Shown: positions 56,070-64,000 of the stretch, in pieces | How the letters are laid out: every line of letters starts with the position of its first letter | Position numbering within the stretch: the stretch's first letter is position 1 | DNA from: Gammaproteobacteria bacterium | GTDB lineage: Bacteria; Pseudomonadota; Gammaproteobacteria; Xanthomonadales; Wenzhouxiangellaceae | Length of the DNA stretch: 64,000 nucleotides | Reading direction: 5' to 3' | NCBI GenBank assembly: GCA_018819105.1 | Contig: JAHJQV010000004.1 | Location: 62,001 to 126,000, forward strand | Notes under the pieces: model-generated | What the model was told of the DNA's origin: nothing | The model's database searches: none | What the model saw: only the letters and a program-made list of their open reading frames with translations | Made by a program: the position numbers and the translations under genes

Positions 56070-56090
56070 AGCCGGCTGCTCAACCCGGCT
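56070..56090. terminator. Weak bidirectional hairpin between convergent genes
   Basis: AGCCGG (56070-56075) pairs with CCGGCT (56085-56090) across a 9-base loop, directly after the aminotransferase stop. No T-tract follows, so terminator action is uncertain. Confidence 0.35.
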
Positions 56091-56099
56091 GGTTACCGC

Positions 56100-56630
56100 T
56101 CAACTCTCACCCCCGCCTCGGCTGGCAGCGCGCAACTGCTGCAACAACTGCGCATGGCGCTGCTGGCCGTTCACATCCACATTGCGCGGGTGCCGGGCAA
56201 TCCAGTCCAGATAGGCCGCTGGCACCCCGGCATGCCGGGCACCGTGCTCGATCAGTTCGGCATACCAGTCATGCGGCAACAGTGAGTCATCGGTCCAGTC
56301 GGGCATGGCCAGATAGGCGAAGCAATCCAGTGTCTGCGGCTGCGGCTGCGCCAGCGTCACCTGCACGGTGACACAGTTATAGCCGTCACCCTCGAACTCG
56401 TCCAGCCGGGTTTTCATGCCGGCATCCAGCCGATACACCACACCCCAGGCATGGCTGTCGGCGCAGCGCAGCAGATTGCCTTTGCCGGAGCCGTCCTCGC
56501 CGCGTTTGTGCAGGGCCAGACGCCAACCGGGCAAGGCCACGGTAGCAACGCGCTCGATCACGCCCAGTCGCGCGCCGATGCGCAACGGGTGCAGGTTGGA
56601 ACCGTAGGCCAGGTAATGCAGCTCAGTCAT
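56100..56630 (-). CDS. Gamma-glutamylcyclotransferase-like protein
   Basis: 176 residues from the ATG at 56630, just before the family's YGSNL signature (LAYGSNLHPLRIGARLG). The fold's HKRGEDGSGKGNL and WGVVYRLDAG strands are present, and the catalytic acid position is in RLDEFEGDGY (Glu80 of EG). The GGCT fold releases 5-oxoproline from gamma-glutamyl compounds or acts on related substrates. The gene overlaps the stop of the upstream thioesterase by 8 bp and is probably co-translated. Substrate not determined. Confidence 0.85.
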   Translation of the reverse strand: MTELHYLAYGSNLHPLRIGARLGVIERVATVALPGWRLALHKRGEDGSGKGNLLRCADSHAWGVVYRLDAGMKTRLDEFEGDGYNCVTVQVTLAQPQPQTLDCFAYLAMPDWTDDSLLPHDWYAELIEHGARHAGVPAAYLDWIARHPRNVDVNGQQRHAQLLQQLRAASRGGGES

Positions 56631-57021
56631 CGTGCAGGCTGAGCGGTACCGGGCGGTTGTCGTCGCCGACAGCCACAAACACCATTTCTGCGCTCACCGC
56701 CAGATCCTGACCGCCCAGGTACATGTCCTCGCGGAACAACTGCACGCGGATGGTCATGCTGGTGGTGCCGACCCGGGTGACTTTGCCGACCAGCTCGACA
56801 ATGCTGCCTTCGGGAATCGGCACCTTGAAATCGACCCGGTCCATGGATACCGTCACCGCCTTCTGTCGTGAAAATCGCGTGGCCACCAGAAAACCGACCT
56901 CATCCATCCACTGCAAGGCTGTTCCTCCATACAGGGTGTGGATGTGGTTGGTGTCCTGAGGAAACACCAGTTTGGTAATGCGCGTGGTGGAAGCCTCAAC
57001 CCGCTTGCTGAAATTGCTCAT
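56623..57021 (-). CDS. Acyl-CoA thioesterase, hotdog fold (YciA/BACH type)
   Basis: 132 residues. A single hotdog domain: NHIHTLYGGTALQWMDEVGF (helix with the Asp of the catalytic region), FKVPIPEGSIVELVGKVTRV and LAVSAEMVFVAVG. It resembles YciA-type thioesterases that hydrolyse acyl-CoA esters in the cytoplasm. ATG at 57021. It overlaps the next gene by 8 bp and follows ahpD by 54 bp on the same strand. Confidence 0.88.
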   Translation of the reverse strand: MSNFSKRVEASTTRITKLVFPQDTNHIHTLYGGTALQWMDEVGFLVATRFSRQKAVTVSMDRVDFKVPIPEGSIVELVGKVTRVGTTSMTIRVQLFREDMYLGGQDLAVSAEMVFVAVGDDNRPVPLSLHDD

Positions 57022-57075
57022 CGTGGTTTCCCGTTGGCAAAGTTGCCGGCATTATACCAAGCGCGCTCATATGCC

Positions 57076-57603
57076 TTACTGTGAGCGCAGCACCTGTGCG
57101 GCGGCATGCAGCACTGCGGCAACGCGCACGGCATCCTGAATGGCACTGGCGGAAATGCCGGCCTGCTGCAGCACTTTCTCATGCGCGGTAATGCACATGC
57201 CGCAGCCGTTGATGGCAGAAACCGCCAGTGAGTAGAGCTCAAAGTCCGCCTTGTCGATGCCGGGATTGCCGATGACCGTCATGCGCAGACGCGCCGGTAG
57301 CTGCTGGTATTCGTCGTTGCCGGCCAGATGCAGAAAGCGATAGTAGATGTTGTTCATCCCCATCAGCGCGGCGGCCGCCAGCGCGGCATTGCTGTGCGCC
57401 TCGTCCAGATGTGCCGAGGCATCGGCCTGCACCGCCTCCAGCAAAGGCTTGTGACCACAGGCTGCAGCGCAGGCCAGTGCCGTGCCCCACAGTTGCTGTG
57501 CATTGAGATTCGGACTGCCATCCTCACTGATGACGCTGCCCAGATTGACGCGAATGTCCTTGGCATAATCGGGAATGGTCGCTTTGATATCGCTGATCGA
57601 CAT
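57076..57603 (-). CDS. ahpD: Alkyl hydroperoxide reductase AhpD-like
   Basis: 175 residues from the ATG at 57603 (GAGG five bases upstream). The AhpD core is helical, with the redox pair Cys134-Gly-Met-Cys137 in AINGCGMCITAHEKVL and His141 after it, plus a conserved Glu. AhpD reduces AhpC via lipoamide or similar donors, or acts as a peroxidase by itself. It lies 98 bp downstream of ahpC on the same strand with a terminator hairpin in between, so ahpD is likely expressed at a lower level by read-through. Confidence 0.93.
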   Translation of the reverse strand: MSISDIKATIPDYAKDIRVNLGSVISEDGSPNLNAQQLWGTALACAAACGHKPLLEAVQADASAHLDEAHSNAALAAAALMGMNNIYYRFLHLAGNDEYQQLPARLRMTVIGNPGIDKADFELYSLAVSAINGCGMCITAHEKVLQQAGISASAIQDAVRVAAVLHAAAQVLRSQ

Positions 57604-57647
57604 ATCTACCTCGTGCATGATCAATTTGCATCTAACAATTTGCAGCT

Positions 57648-57673
57648 AAAAAGAGGCCGCCCGGTGGGCGGCC
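57648..57673 (-). terminator. Terminator-attenuator between ahpC and ahpD
   Basis: GGCCGCCC-GGT-GGGCGGCC is a perfect 8-bp stem (57655-57673), followed on the minus strand by CTCTTTTTAG. Since ahpD follows, partial read-through is likely. Confidence 0.65.
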
Positions 57674-57701
57674 AGAAAACCGGAGCAAAATCGGTGTGGG
57701 A

Positions 57702-58241
57702 TCAGGCCACTTTGAGTGTTTCTTCACCCTTGGTCCAGTTGCACGGACACAACTCGTCACTCTGCAGCGCATCCAGAATGCGCAGGGTTTCCTTCGGATT
57801 GCGGCCCACGTTCATGTCGGTCACGGAGACATGACGGATAATGCCTTCGGGATCGACCAGGAAGGTGGCGCGCATGGAAACACCTTCTTCCGGGTGCAGA
57901 ATGCCCAGCGCAGAGGACAGCTCACGCTTGATGTCTGCCAGCATCGGGAACGGCAGATCGCGCAGATCGTCATGATCACGGCGCCAGGCCATGTGCACGA
58001 ACTCGGAATCGGTGGAGCCGGAAAGAATCTGGCAGTCACGGTCGTCGAATTCGGACTTCAGGTCACCGAATGCCTTGATCTCGGTCGGGCAGACGAAGGT
58101 GAAGTCTTTCGGGTAGAAGAACACCAGCAGCCATTTGCCGGGGAAACTGTCGTTGCTGATGTCGGTGAAAGCATTCTGGATGTCGGTGGACACAGTTGCT
58201 TTGAGATTGAACTGGGGGAACTTGTCGCCAATGGTTAACAT
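57702..58241 (-). CDS. ahpC: Peroxiredoxin, AhpC
   Basis: 179 residues. Peroxidatic Cys51 in KDFTFVCPTEIKAFGD with the PxxxTxxC setting; resolving Cys near the C-terminus in ELCPCNW (Cys165 or Cys167). SDSEFVHMAWRRDHDDLRD and GVSMRATFLVDPEG are typical 2-Cys AhpC. It reduces H2O2, organic peroxides and peroxynitrite, and here is expected to be recycled by AhpD rather than AhpF. An AAGGAG ribosome site precedes the ATG. OxyR is divergent with a shared regulatory region. Confidence 0.96.
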   Translation of the reverse strand: MLTIGDKFPQFNLKATVSTDIQNAFTDISNDSFPGKWLLVFFYPKDFTFVCPTEIKAFGDLKSEFDDRDCQILSGSTDSEFVHMAWRRDHDDLRDLPFPMLADIKRELSSALGILHPEEGVSMRATFLVDPEGIIRHVSVTDMNVGRNPKETLRILDALQSDELCPCNWTKGEETLKVA

Positions 58242-58285
58242 GTCATACTCCTTTGTGCTAGTGGGTTTAGAGCCAATGTGGTGTC

Positions 58286-58354
58286 ATTATCTGTCAGCCT
58301 GAACTATAGATCAAATTGAATGATTTGATTGTATCAATAGTCACAGGCTATAAT
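58286..58354. promoter_or_regulatory. Divergent ahpC/oxyR promoters with an OxyR-type site
   Basis: For ahpC (minus): TTGATC (58314-58309), 17 bp, GATAAT (58291-58286). For oxyR (plus): TTGATT (58325-58330), 18 bp, TATAAT (58349-58354). Between them ATAG-N7-CTAT (58337-58351) matches two OxyR tetranucleotides exactly; on the minus strand the next two positions are ATCA and CAAT, partial matches. ATCAAAT/ATTTGAT (58310-58329) is a further dyad. Confidence 0.65.
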
Positions 58355-58361
58355 TTATTGC

Positions 58362-59267
58362 ATGAACCTGCGCGCGTTACAATATCTGGTCACTCTGGCA
58401 GAATTAAAGCACTTCAGCCGCGCCGCCGAAGCCTGTTTTGTCAGCCAGCCCACTTTGAGCACGCAGATCCAGAAACTGGAGCAGGAGCTGGGCGTGCAAT
58501 TGCTGGAACGCAGCCCACGCAAACTGATGCTGACGCCGATCGGTGAGGACATCGTCGCCCGTGCCCGCAACATCATTGCCGAGGTGGCGGCCATGAAACA
58601 GCAGGCGCGGATGAGCCTGGATCCGGGTTCCGCCAGCCTGCGGCTGGGCATATTCCCAACCCTGGCACCATACCTGCTGCCGCACGTGGTGCCGGTGATC
58701 CGCCAGCACTACCCGCAGCTGTCACTACAGTTGTTCGAAGAGAAAACCGACAACATCATTCGCCTGCTGGGCGAAGGCAAGCTGGATGCCGGTCTGCTGG
58801 CGTTGCCGGTCGATGATCATCGACTGGATCACATCGAGCTGTTCACCGAACCGTTCGTGCTGGTGACGCCGATCGATCATGAACTGGCACATCACGACAG
58901 CGTCACCATCGCTGATCTGCAGGATCATTCGCTGCTGTTGCTGGAAGAAGGCCACTGTCTGCGTGATCAGGCACTGGAAGTGTGCAAGCTCGGCGGCGTC
59001 ACCGAGCGGCTCGATTTTCACGCCACCAGCATGGAAACACTGCGCCAGATGGTCGCCGCCGGCACCTGCATCACGCTGATGCCAAACATGGCGGTGCAGC
59101 CGCCGGTGCCACCGAACCGCGACATCAAAGTGATCCCGTTCACCGAACCGGCCCCCAGCCGCAGCATTGCCCTGTTCTGGCGCAAAAGCAGCGCACTGGC
59201 GGATTTTCTGCGCGAACTGGCACCATTGTTTGCGCAACTGGACAAACAGCTGCTTACCACCACCTGA
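58362..59267 (+). CDS. oxyR: Hydrogen-peroxide-inducible LysR-type activator
   Basis: 301 residues. LysR winged HTH at 1-60 (FSRAAEACFVSQPTLSTQIQ, then KLEQELGVQLLERS). The two redox cysteines are at 199 and 208 (LLLLEEGHCLRDQALEVC), as in E. coli, supporting H2O2 sensing by disulfide formation. It activates ahpC, divergent from it. The ATG at 58362 is 8 bp after a TATAAT hexamer and has no ribosome site, so the transcript is probably leaderless. Confidence 0.96.
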   Translation: MNLRALQYLVTLAELKHFSRAAEACFVSQPTLSTQIQKLEQELGVQLLERSPRKLMLTPIGEDIVARARNIIAEVAAMKQQARMSLDPGSASLRLGIFPTLAPYLLPHVVPVIRQHYPQLSLQLFEEKTDNIIRLLGEGKLDAGLLALPVDDHRLDHIELFTEPFVLVTPIDHELAHHDSVTIADLQDHSLLLLEEGHCLRDQALEVCKLGGVTERLDFHATSMETLRQMVAAGTCITLMPNMAVQPPVPPNRDIKVIPFTEPAPSRSIALFWRKSSALADFLRELAPLFAQLDKQLLTTT

Positions 59268-59276
59268 CTGCCACAG

Positions 59277-59981
59277 TCAGATCGGTGGTGCCTGCACCTG
59301 CGCCGGCAGCTGCCAGTCAATCGCCGCCTGGCCATGGCTTTGCAGCCAGGCATTGCTCTGTGAGAAATGCCGGCAACCGAGAAAACCGCGATGCGCTGAC
59401 AACGGCGAGGGATGCGGTGCCTGCAGCACCAGGTGTTTCTGCCGGTCAACGATGCTGCCCTTGCGCTGAGCGTAGCTGCCCCAGAGCATGAACACCAGAC
59501 CATCCCGCTGTGCATTGAGCGCGGCAATGGCGGCATCGGTAAAGCGCTCCCAGCCACGGTTCTGATGCGCCCCGGCCTGGCCGCGCTCCACCGTCAGCAC
59601 GGCATTCAGCAGCAGCACGCCCTGCGCTGCCCAGGGCAGCAGGCAACCGTGCTGCGGTGGTGCAAAGCCCACATCGCTGTGCAGTTCGCGATAGATGTTG
59701 TGCAGGGAGGGTGGCACTTTGGTGCCCGGCAGCACGGAAAAGCACAGCCCATGCGCCTGACCCGGCCCGTGGTAGGGATCCTGGCCGATGATCACCACTC
59801 GCACCTGGGCAAAAGGTGTGTGGTCGAAGGCGGCAAAAATGTTTTTTGCGACAGGGTAAATTTGCGCACCTGCCTCAATGCGGGCACGCAGGAATGCGCG
59901 CAGCTGCTGCATGTAGTCCTGTTCGAACTCGGGCTGCAGCTGCGCCAGCCAGCCTGGCTCCAGCTTGATGTGTTGGCTCAT
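59277..59981 (-). CDS. ung: Uracil-DNA glycosylase, family 1
   Basis: 234 residues from the ATG at 59981; a TTG four codons upstream is less likely. Catalytic motifs: [16 protein letters not shown] (Asp activates water), [13 protein letters not shown], and [18 protein letters not shown] (His loop). Removes uracil from DNA in base excision repair. It converges on oxyR, with 9 bp between the stops. Length is that of the family. Confidence 0.96.
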   Translation of the reverse strand: MSQHIKLEPGWLAQLQPEFEQDYMQQLRAFLRARIEAGAQIYPVAKNIFAAFDHTPFAQVRVVIIGQDPYHGPGQAHGLCFSVLPGTKVPPSLHNIYRELHSDVGFAPPQHGCLLPWAAQGVLLLNAVLTVERGQAGAHQNRGWERFTDAAIAALNAQRDGLVFMLWGSYAQRKGSIVDRQKHLVLQAPHPSPLSAHRGFLGCRHFSQSNAWLQSHGQAAIDWQLPAQVQAPPI

Positions 59982-60089
59982 GTTCGGGAGCAATCGGTCA
60001 TGGATCCGGTTAGAATAATGTCACGAATGCATGCTCTCAAACATTTGCAGACAGCATGCAGCGATCCAGCTTAAACCAACGGACCATCC

Positions 60090-61112
60090 ATGACCATCCA
60101 GACTGACGCATTGATCATAGGCGCCGGCCCCTGTGGCCTGTTTCAGGTGTTTGAACTCGGCCTGCTCAACATTCACGCCCACATCGTCGACAGCCTGCCG
60201 CAACCGGGCGGCCAATGTGCCGAGTTGTATCCGGAAAAACCGATCTATGACATTCCCGCTCTGCCGGTGGTCGGTGCCCAGGAACTCATTGATCGGCTCA
60301 TGCAGCAGATCAAGCCGTTTGACCCGCAGTTCCATCTTGGTCAGCAGGTCACCGAACTGCAACCGCAGGAAGATGGCCGCTTCCGCGTCAAAACCAGTAC
60401 CGGCACCGGGTTTGACGCCGGCAGTGTCATCATCGCCGCCGGTCTCGGTGCGTTTTCACCGCGCCAGCTCAAGGCTCCGGGTGCCGCCGAATTCATTGAC
60501 ACCAGCATCCACAACAAGGTCATAGACCCGACCCGCCTGCACGGCCAGAAACTGGCCATACTCGGCGGCGGCGACTCGGCGCTGGACTGGGCACTGGCGC
60601 TGTGCGAGCAGGCTGCGTCGCTGGCGCTGATCCATCGCCGCGAGGACTTCCGCGCCCAGCCGGCCTCGGTCAGCAAGATGCAGGAACTGGTGGCGGCAGA
60701 CAAAATGTCACTGCATGTCGGCAATGTCATCAATGTGCTGTCCAGCGATGGTCGCCTGCACGGCCTGGAACTGATCAACCGCGGCGGTGAAAAAAGCCGG
60801 GTCGAGTGTGATCAGGTGCTGGTGTTCTGGGGCCTGGCGCCGAATCTCGGTCCGATCGCGGATTGGCACCTGGAACTGGACAAGCGCGCGCTGCAGGTGG
60901 ACACGGAAAAATTCCAGACCAGCATACCCGGCATTTTCGCGGTCGGCGACATCAACACCTATCCAGGCAAGAAAAAGCTGATCCTGTCCGGCTTTCATGA
61001 GGCCGCGCTGGCCGCATTCGGTGTGCAACAGCACCTGCACCCGGAGCAGAAAGTGCGACTGCAGTACACCACCACCAGCCCGATCATGCACGAGCGTCTG
61101 GGTGTGGCCTGA
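60090..61112 (+). CDS. Ferredoxin-NADP reductase, thioredoxin-reductase-like type
   Basis: 340 residues. FAD-binding LIIGAGPCGLFQVFELGL, the PGGQCAELYPEKPIYDIPAL segment typical of TrxR-like FNRs (no CxxC redox site between domains), an NAD(P) site LAILGGGDSALDWALAL, HRREDFRAQPASV and the second FAD motif FAVGDINTYPGKKKLI. It transfers electrons between NADPH and ferredoxin/flavodoxin in the cytoplasm. ATG at 60090. It stands alone between ung (divergent) and the M36 protease. Confidence 0.92.
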   Translation: MTIQTDALIIGAGPCGLFQVFELGLLNIHAHIVDSLPQPGGQCAELYPEKPIYDIPALPVVGAQELIDRLMQQIKPFDPQFHLGQQVTELQPQEDGRFRVKTSTGTGFDAGSVIIAAGLGAFSPRQLKAPGAAEFIDTSIHNKVIDPTRLHGQKLAILGGGDSALDWALALCEQAASLALIHRREDFRAQPASVSKMQELVAADKMSLHVGNVINVLSSDGRLHGLELINRGGEKSRVECDQVLVFWGLAPNLGPIADWHLELDKRALQVDTEKFQTSIPGIFAVGDINTYPGKKKLILSGFHEAALAAFGVQQHLHPEQKVRLQYTTTSPIMHERLGVA

Positions 61113-61253
61113 AATCATCCAGCAACATTGCGGGTTTATTGCTATATTGAATCGCCCCGCCCATCGCCACAGCATCTCATGCCGACAGGCATGTAAAATC
61201 ATGCTGCGCTGCACAGGGATGAATGATTCATCAACTCACGGAAGATCACCATT

Positions 61254-63554
61254 ATGAACAGAACCATCCCTGTCTTGCTGCTGGTCTGCAGCAGTCTCCT
61301 GCTGATGCCCACATCCGCGCATGCCAGCAACGCCAGCAACAGCGACCGTCAGCTTGCCCTGCAAACCATCGGCAGCGCCCTGTCGCTGGACGCTGCGGAG
61401 CTGGAACAGATTGAAATCACCGACATTTACCGTAGCCGCCACAACGGTGTGCTGCATGTGTATTACCGCCAGCGGCTTGACGGCATTCCGATCATCAACG
61501 CCCCTGGCAACCTCAACCTGACCAGCGATGGCCGCCTGCTCAGCAATCACTCCAGACTGCTGACCGCGCTGGACCAGCGCAACCCCGCCCGCACCCCGCT
61601 GCTGGCCGCCGACCAGGCCGTGCTGGCACTGGCTGCAGATCGCAATCTGCCAGCGGTGAGCGCACTGCAAAGCCTCGACAGCGCAGGTGAGGCACGCCGA
61701 TTCCTGCAGCCACTGCTGTCGCAGGAGCCGATCAAGGCGAACCTGGTCTACCGTGTGGAAGACGATCAGCTGCGGCTGGCCTGGGCGGTTGAGATCAACA
61801 GCATGCATGTGGACAACAACTGGTGGCATGGTTGGGTCGACAGCCAGAGCGGACGCGTGCTGGCAGTGGAGAACTGGGTCAATGATGCCAGCTACCGCGT
61901 GTTTGAAATCCCCAAGGAAGCGCCGATGGATGGCCCGGAAACGCTTGCCGTTGATCCAGAGAACGCGGTCGCCTCGCCATTGGGCTGGCACGACGACGGC
62001 AGCACCCAGTTCACCGACACCCGCGGCAACAACGTGCTGGCGCAGGAAGACACCGACGCCAACAATGGTGGCGGACGACGCCCGGATGGTGGCGCCGGAT
62101 TGCTGTTTGACTTCCCGCTGGATCTGGCCACGCAGAACCCGCCGCAGTATGAGGATTTTGCCATCAGCAACCTGTTCTACTGGAACAACATCGTGCACGA
62201 TGTGCTGTATCAGTATGGCTTTGATGAAGTCTCCGGCAACTTCCAGACCAACAATTTCGGCCTTGGCGGCAACGGCAATGACGCCGTGCGTGCCGATGCG
62301 CAGGACGGCTCCAGCACCAACAATGCCAATTTCGGGACTCCTCCGGATGGCTCGGCACCGCGCATGCAGATGTTTGTCTGGACCGGTGCCAGCCCTGCCG
62401 TGCTGGCGATTGACAGTCCACCAGCGATTGCCGGTGACTACACCGCAGCACCGGCCGGTTTCGGCACACCGATAGATGCCACCGGCATTGCTGGCACGCT
62501 GGAACTGGTCAGCGACGGCAGCGGCAACCCGACCGAAGGCTGTGCCGCGCTGGTCGATTTTACCGCCGGCAACATCGCCGTGGTTGATCGCGGCAGCTGT
62601 GAGTTCGGTGCCAAGGGTGTGAACGCGCAGAATGCAGGTGCCATCGGCATGATTGTGATCAACAATGCCGCCGGCAATGGCACGATCAGCATGGGTGCCG
62701 GTGCCCAGGGCGGGAATGTCAGCATTCCGGCCGCCATGATCGGCAACGACGATGGCCAGATCATTCGCGCGGAACTGGGCGGCGTGATCAGCGGCAGTCT
62801 GTCCAACCCCAATGGCCCGGGACTGGATCGTGACAGCGATCTGGATGCCGGCGTGATCGCGCATGAATATGGCCATGGTCTGTCTAACCGACTGACCGGC
62901 GGCCCGGCCAGCACCAGCTGCCTGTTTGGCGCTGAACAGCAGGGCGAAGGCTGGAGTGACTATCTGGCGCTGGTGTTCACCCACGAAGCCGGTGACACCG
63001 CCGACACCCCGCGCGGAGTCGGCCGCTATCTGATCTTCCAGGAGAACAACCCCGTCGCTGGCATCCGGCCGTTCCCGTATACCCGCGACATGTCGGTGAA
63101 TCCGCTGACCTACGGCGACATTGTCTCCGCCGGTCAGGCCGGCAGTCCGATTTCCATTCCGCATGGCGTCGGCACGGTGTGGAACACCATGCTGTGGGAT
63201 ATGTACTGGAACCTGATCGACAAACATGGCTATGACCCTGACATCTACAACGGCACCGGCGGCAATAACATCGCCACTCAGACGGTGGTGGATGGCCTTA
63301 AGCTGCAGCCATGTGGTCCGACGTTCGTCACCAGTCGCAACGCCCTGCTGGATGCCGACCTGGCCAACAACGGCGGTGCCAACGAGTGTGAAATCTGGGA
63401 AGCGTTTGCCCGTCGCGGTGTTGGCTTCAGTGCCTCCGACGGTGGCAGTCCGAACACGCTGGCGGTGACAGAGTCGTTTGATCTGCCGCCTCAGTGTGCG
63501 CCACTGCAGGAAGTTTTCCTGGTTGACGGCTTTGAAGATCTGCCGCCGCAGTAA
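61254..63554 (+). CDS. Secreted M36 (fungalysin-type) metalloprotease
   Basis: 766 residues. Signal peptide to ~23 (LLMPTSAHA), FTP-like propeptide (~40-190; HVYYRQRLDGIPIINAPGNL), then the peptidase. Zinc site HEYGH at His537/Glu538/His541, with the third ligand Glu565 in EGWSDYLALVF. A PA domain is inserted before the zinc site (~405-500; VVDRGSCEFGAKGVNAQNAG). The C-terminal residues VFLVDGFEDLPPQ show the DGFE tail. Bacterial M36 enzymes are secreted, broad-specificity proteases. ATG at 61254. The tail suggests the same export or anchoring route as the S8 protease at 2180. Confidence 0.94.
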   Translation: MNRTIPVLLLVCSSLLLMPTSAHASNASNSDRQLALQTIGSALSLDAAELEQIEITDIYRSRHNGVLHVYYRQRLDGIPIINAPGNLNLTSDGRLLSNHSRLLTALDQRNPARTPLLAADQAVLALAADRNLPAVSALQSLDSAGEARRFLQPLLSQEPIKANLVYRVEDDQLRLAWAVEINSMHVDNNWWHGWVDSQSGRVLAVENWVNDASYRVFEIPKEAPMDGPETLAVDPENAVASPLGWHDDGSTQFTDTRGNNVLAQEDTDANNGGGRRPDGGAGLLFDFPLDLATQNPPQYEDFAISNLFYWNNIVHDVLYQYGFDEVSGNFQTNNFGLGGNGNDAVRADAQDGSSTNNANFGTPPDGSAPRMQMFVWTGASPAVLAIDSPPAIAGDYTAAPAGFGTPIDATGIAGTLELVSDGSGNPTEGCAALVDFTAGNIAVVDRGSCEFGAKGVNAQNAGAIGMIVINNAAGNGTISMGAGAQGGNVSIPAAMIGNDDGQIIRAELGGVISGSLSNPNGPGLDRDSDLDAGVIAHEYGHGLSNRLTGGPASTSCLFGAEQQGEGWSDYLALVFTHEAGDTADTPRGVGRYLIFQENNPVAGIRPFPYTRDMSVNPLTYGDIVSAGQAGSPISIPHGVGTVWNTMLWDMYWNLIDKHGYDPDIYNGTGGNNIATQTVVDGLKLQPCGPTFVTSRNALLDADLANNGGANECEIWEAFARRGVGFSASDGGSPNTLAVTESFDLPPQCAPLQEVFLVDGFEDLPPQ

Positions 63555-63572
63555 GCGGACTGCCAGGTTGCC

Positions 63573-64000
63573 ATGAAACAAACTGCGCAATCACCCGGCG
63601 GTCACTGGCTGGCAGGCACACTGCCAGCCGCATTGCTCGGTCTGGCCCTGATCGTTGCCGCCGCCATCGGCGGCAACGCCCTGCTCGACTTCAAGCGGCT
63701 GGACCGCTACGTCACCGTCAAGGGGCTGGCTGAACAGGAGGTGCAGGCCGACCTGACGATATGGCCGATCAGCTATACCGTCACCGCCGATTCGCTTAAC
63801 GAGTTGCAGGCGCAGCTGGAAGCCGCTGCCGACACCATCACTGCCTATCTCAAGCTGCATGCATTCAGCGACCAGGACCTGACCCGGTCACCACCGCGGA
63901 TCACCGATTTCTATGCCCAGTCTTACAGCAACACCCGACCACCGGAACGCTACCAGGCGGTCGGCAACATCACCGTACAGAGCCAGCAAATCACCGCAGT
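63573..64000 (+). CDS. SIMPL-domain (DUF541) protein, truncated by the window edge
   Basis: First 142 codons only. Starts MKQTAQSPGGHWLAGTLPAA with a hydrophobic anchor at ~15-35 (LLGLALIVAAAIGGNAL), then a SIMPL/DUF541 start (YVTVKGLAEQEVQADLTIWP). The family is periplasmic or membrane-tethered (BP26-like), role unclear. It begins 18 bp after the protease stop on the same strand. Confidence 0.85.
   Translation, partial: MKQTAQSPGGHWLAGTLPAALLGLALIVAAAIGGNALLDFKRLDRYVTVKGLAEQEVQADLTIWPISYTVTADSLNELQAQLEAAADTITAYLKLHAFSDQDLTRSPPRITDFYAQSYSNTRPPERYQAVGNITVQSQQITA

Noticed and set aside
61236-63590. A 784-codon open frame on the minus strand opposite the M36 protease
   Set aside because: It is full of His/Gln/Arg-rich stretches typical of antisense reading of a GC-rich gene, lacks a ribosome site and family features, and mirrors the plus-strand gene exactly.

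Overview
The window reads as chromosome of a GC-rich Gammaproteobacterium. The housekeeping genes (uvrB, ung, oxyR with Cys199/Cys208, ahpC-ahpD, a CrbS/CrbR-type regulatory pair) fit that class. Several exported proteins end in a short (F/L/S)xDGFE-like tail and others carry IPTL/VPALG-type sorting signals, a style I associate with Xanthomonadales/Chromatiales relatives such as Wenzhouxiangellaceae. The genus cannot be fixed from this sequence. I see no rRNA, tRNA, CRISPR array or complete insertion sequence, but there are three short non-coding inverted-repeat elements (MITE-like).

0-15 kb: a DUF302 gene overlaps an SRPBCC gene that is split by a 270-bp inverted-repeat element. Next come an exported subtilase and, 10 bp on, a CrbR/ErdR-type response regulator; a divergent GntP-family permease; a TonB-dependent receptor; a CrbS-type hybrid kinase with a transporter-like membrane half; and a divergent pair, 3-hydroxybutyrate-oligomer hydrolase and 3-hydroxybutyrate dehydrogenase. 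The permease promoter and the hydrolase/dehydrogenase promoter share a 13-bp motif, TGTAC(S)AA(S)GTAC. Together this looks like an acetate / 3-hydroxybutyrate scavenging island.

15-20 kb: ordinary accessory genes: S41 protease, LytTR regulator, GlsB/YeaQ membrane protein, a membrane protein with a PadR regulator and an overlapping glutamine amidotransferase, and a DUF6916 protein.

20-52 kb: dominated by giant exported proteins. On the minus strand, from 37419 down to 19939, nine genes run head to tail: a 1703-aa DUF7933-type repeat protein with a choice-of-anchor-U-like domain and VPALG tail, an S74-chaperone fibre protein, a PKD/DUF11 protein, a 1777-aa cadherin-like/beta-helix protein, three tail-collar (MdpB-like) paralogues, a DUF6916 protein and a GNAT acetyltransferase. 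This is the best candidate for an undescribed surface-fibre system. To its right are a CRTAC1-like FG-GAP protein, a MITE that supplies stop codons to two convergent genes, a TonB receptor with a perfect PmrA-type box beside a PmrAB/QseBC-like two-component system, a 1779-aa toroid/beta-helix/Ig-like protein, and a LuxR-type regulator.

52-64 kb: core functions: uvrB, a class I aminotransferase, gamma-glutamylcyclotransferase-like and acyl-CoA thioesterase genes, ahpC-ahpD divergent from oxyR (the oxyR transcript is probably leaderless), ung, a ferredoxin-NADP reductase, a secreted M36 metalloprotease and the start of a SIMPL-domain gene cut by the window edge.
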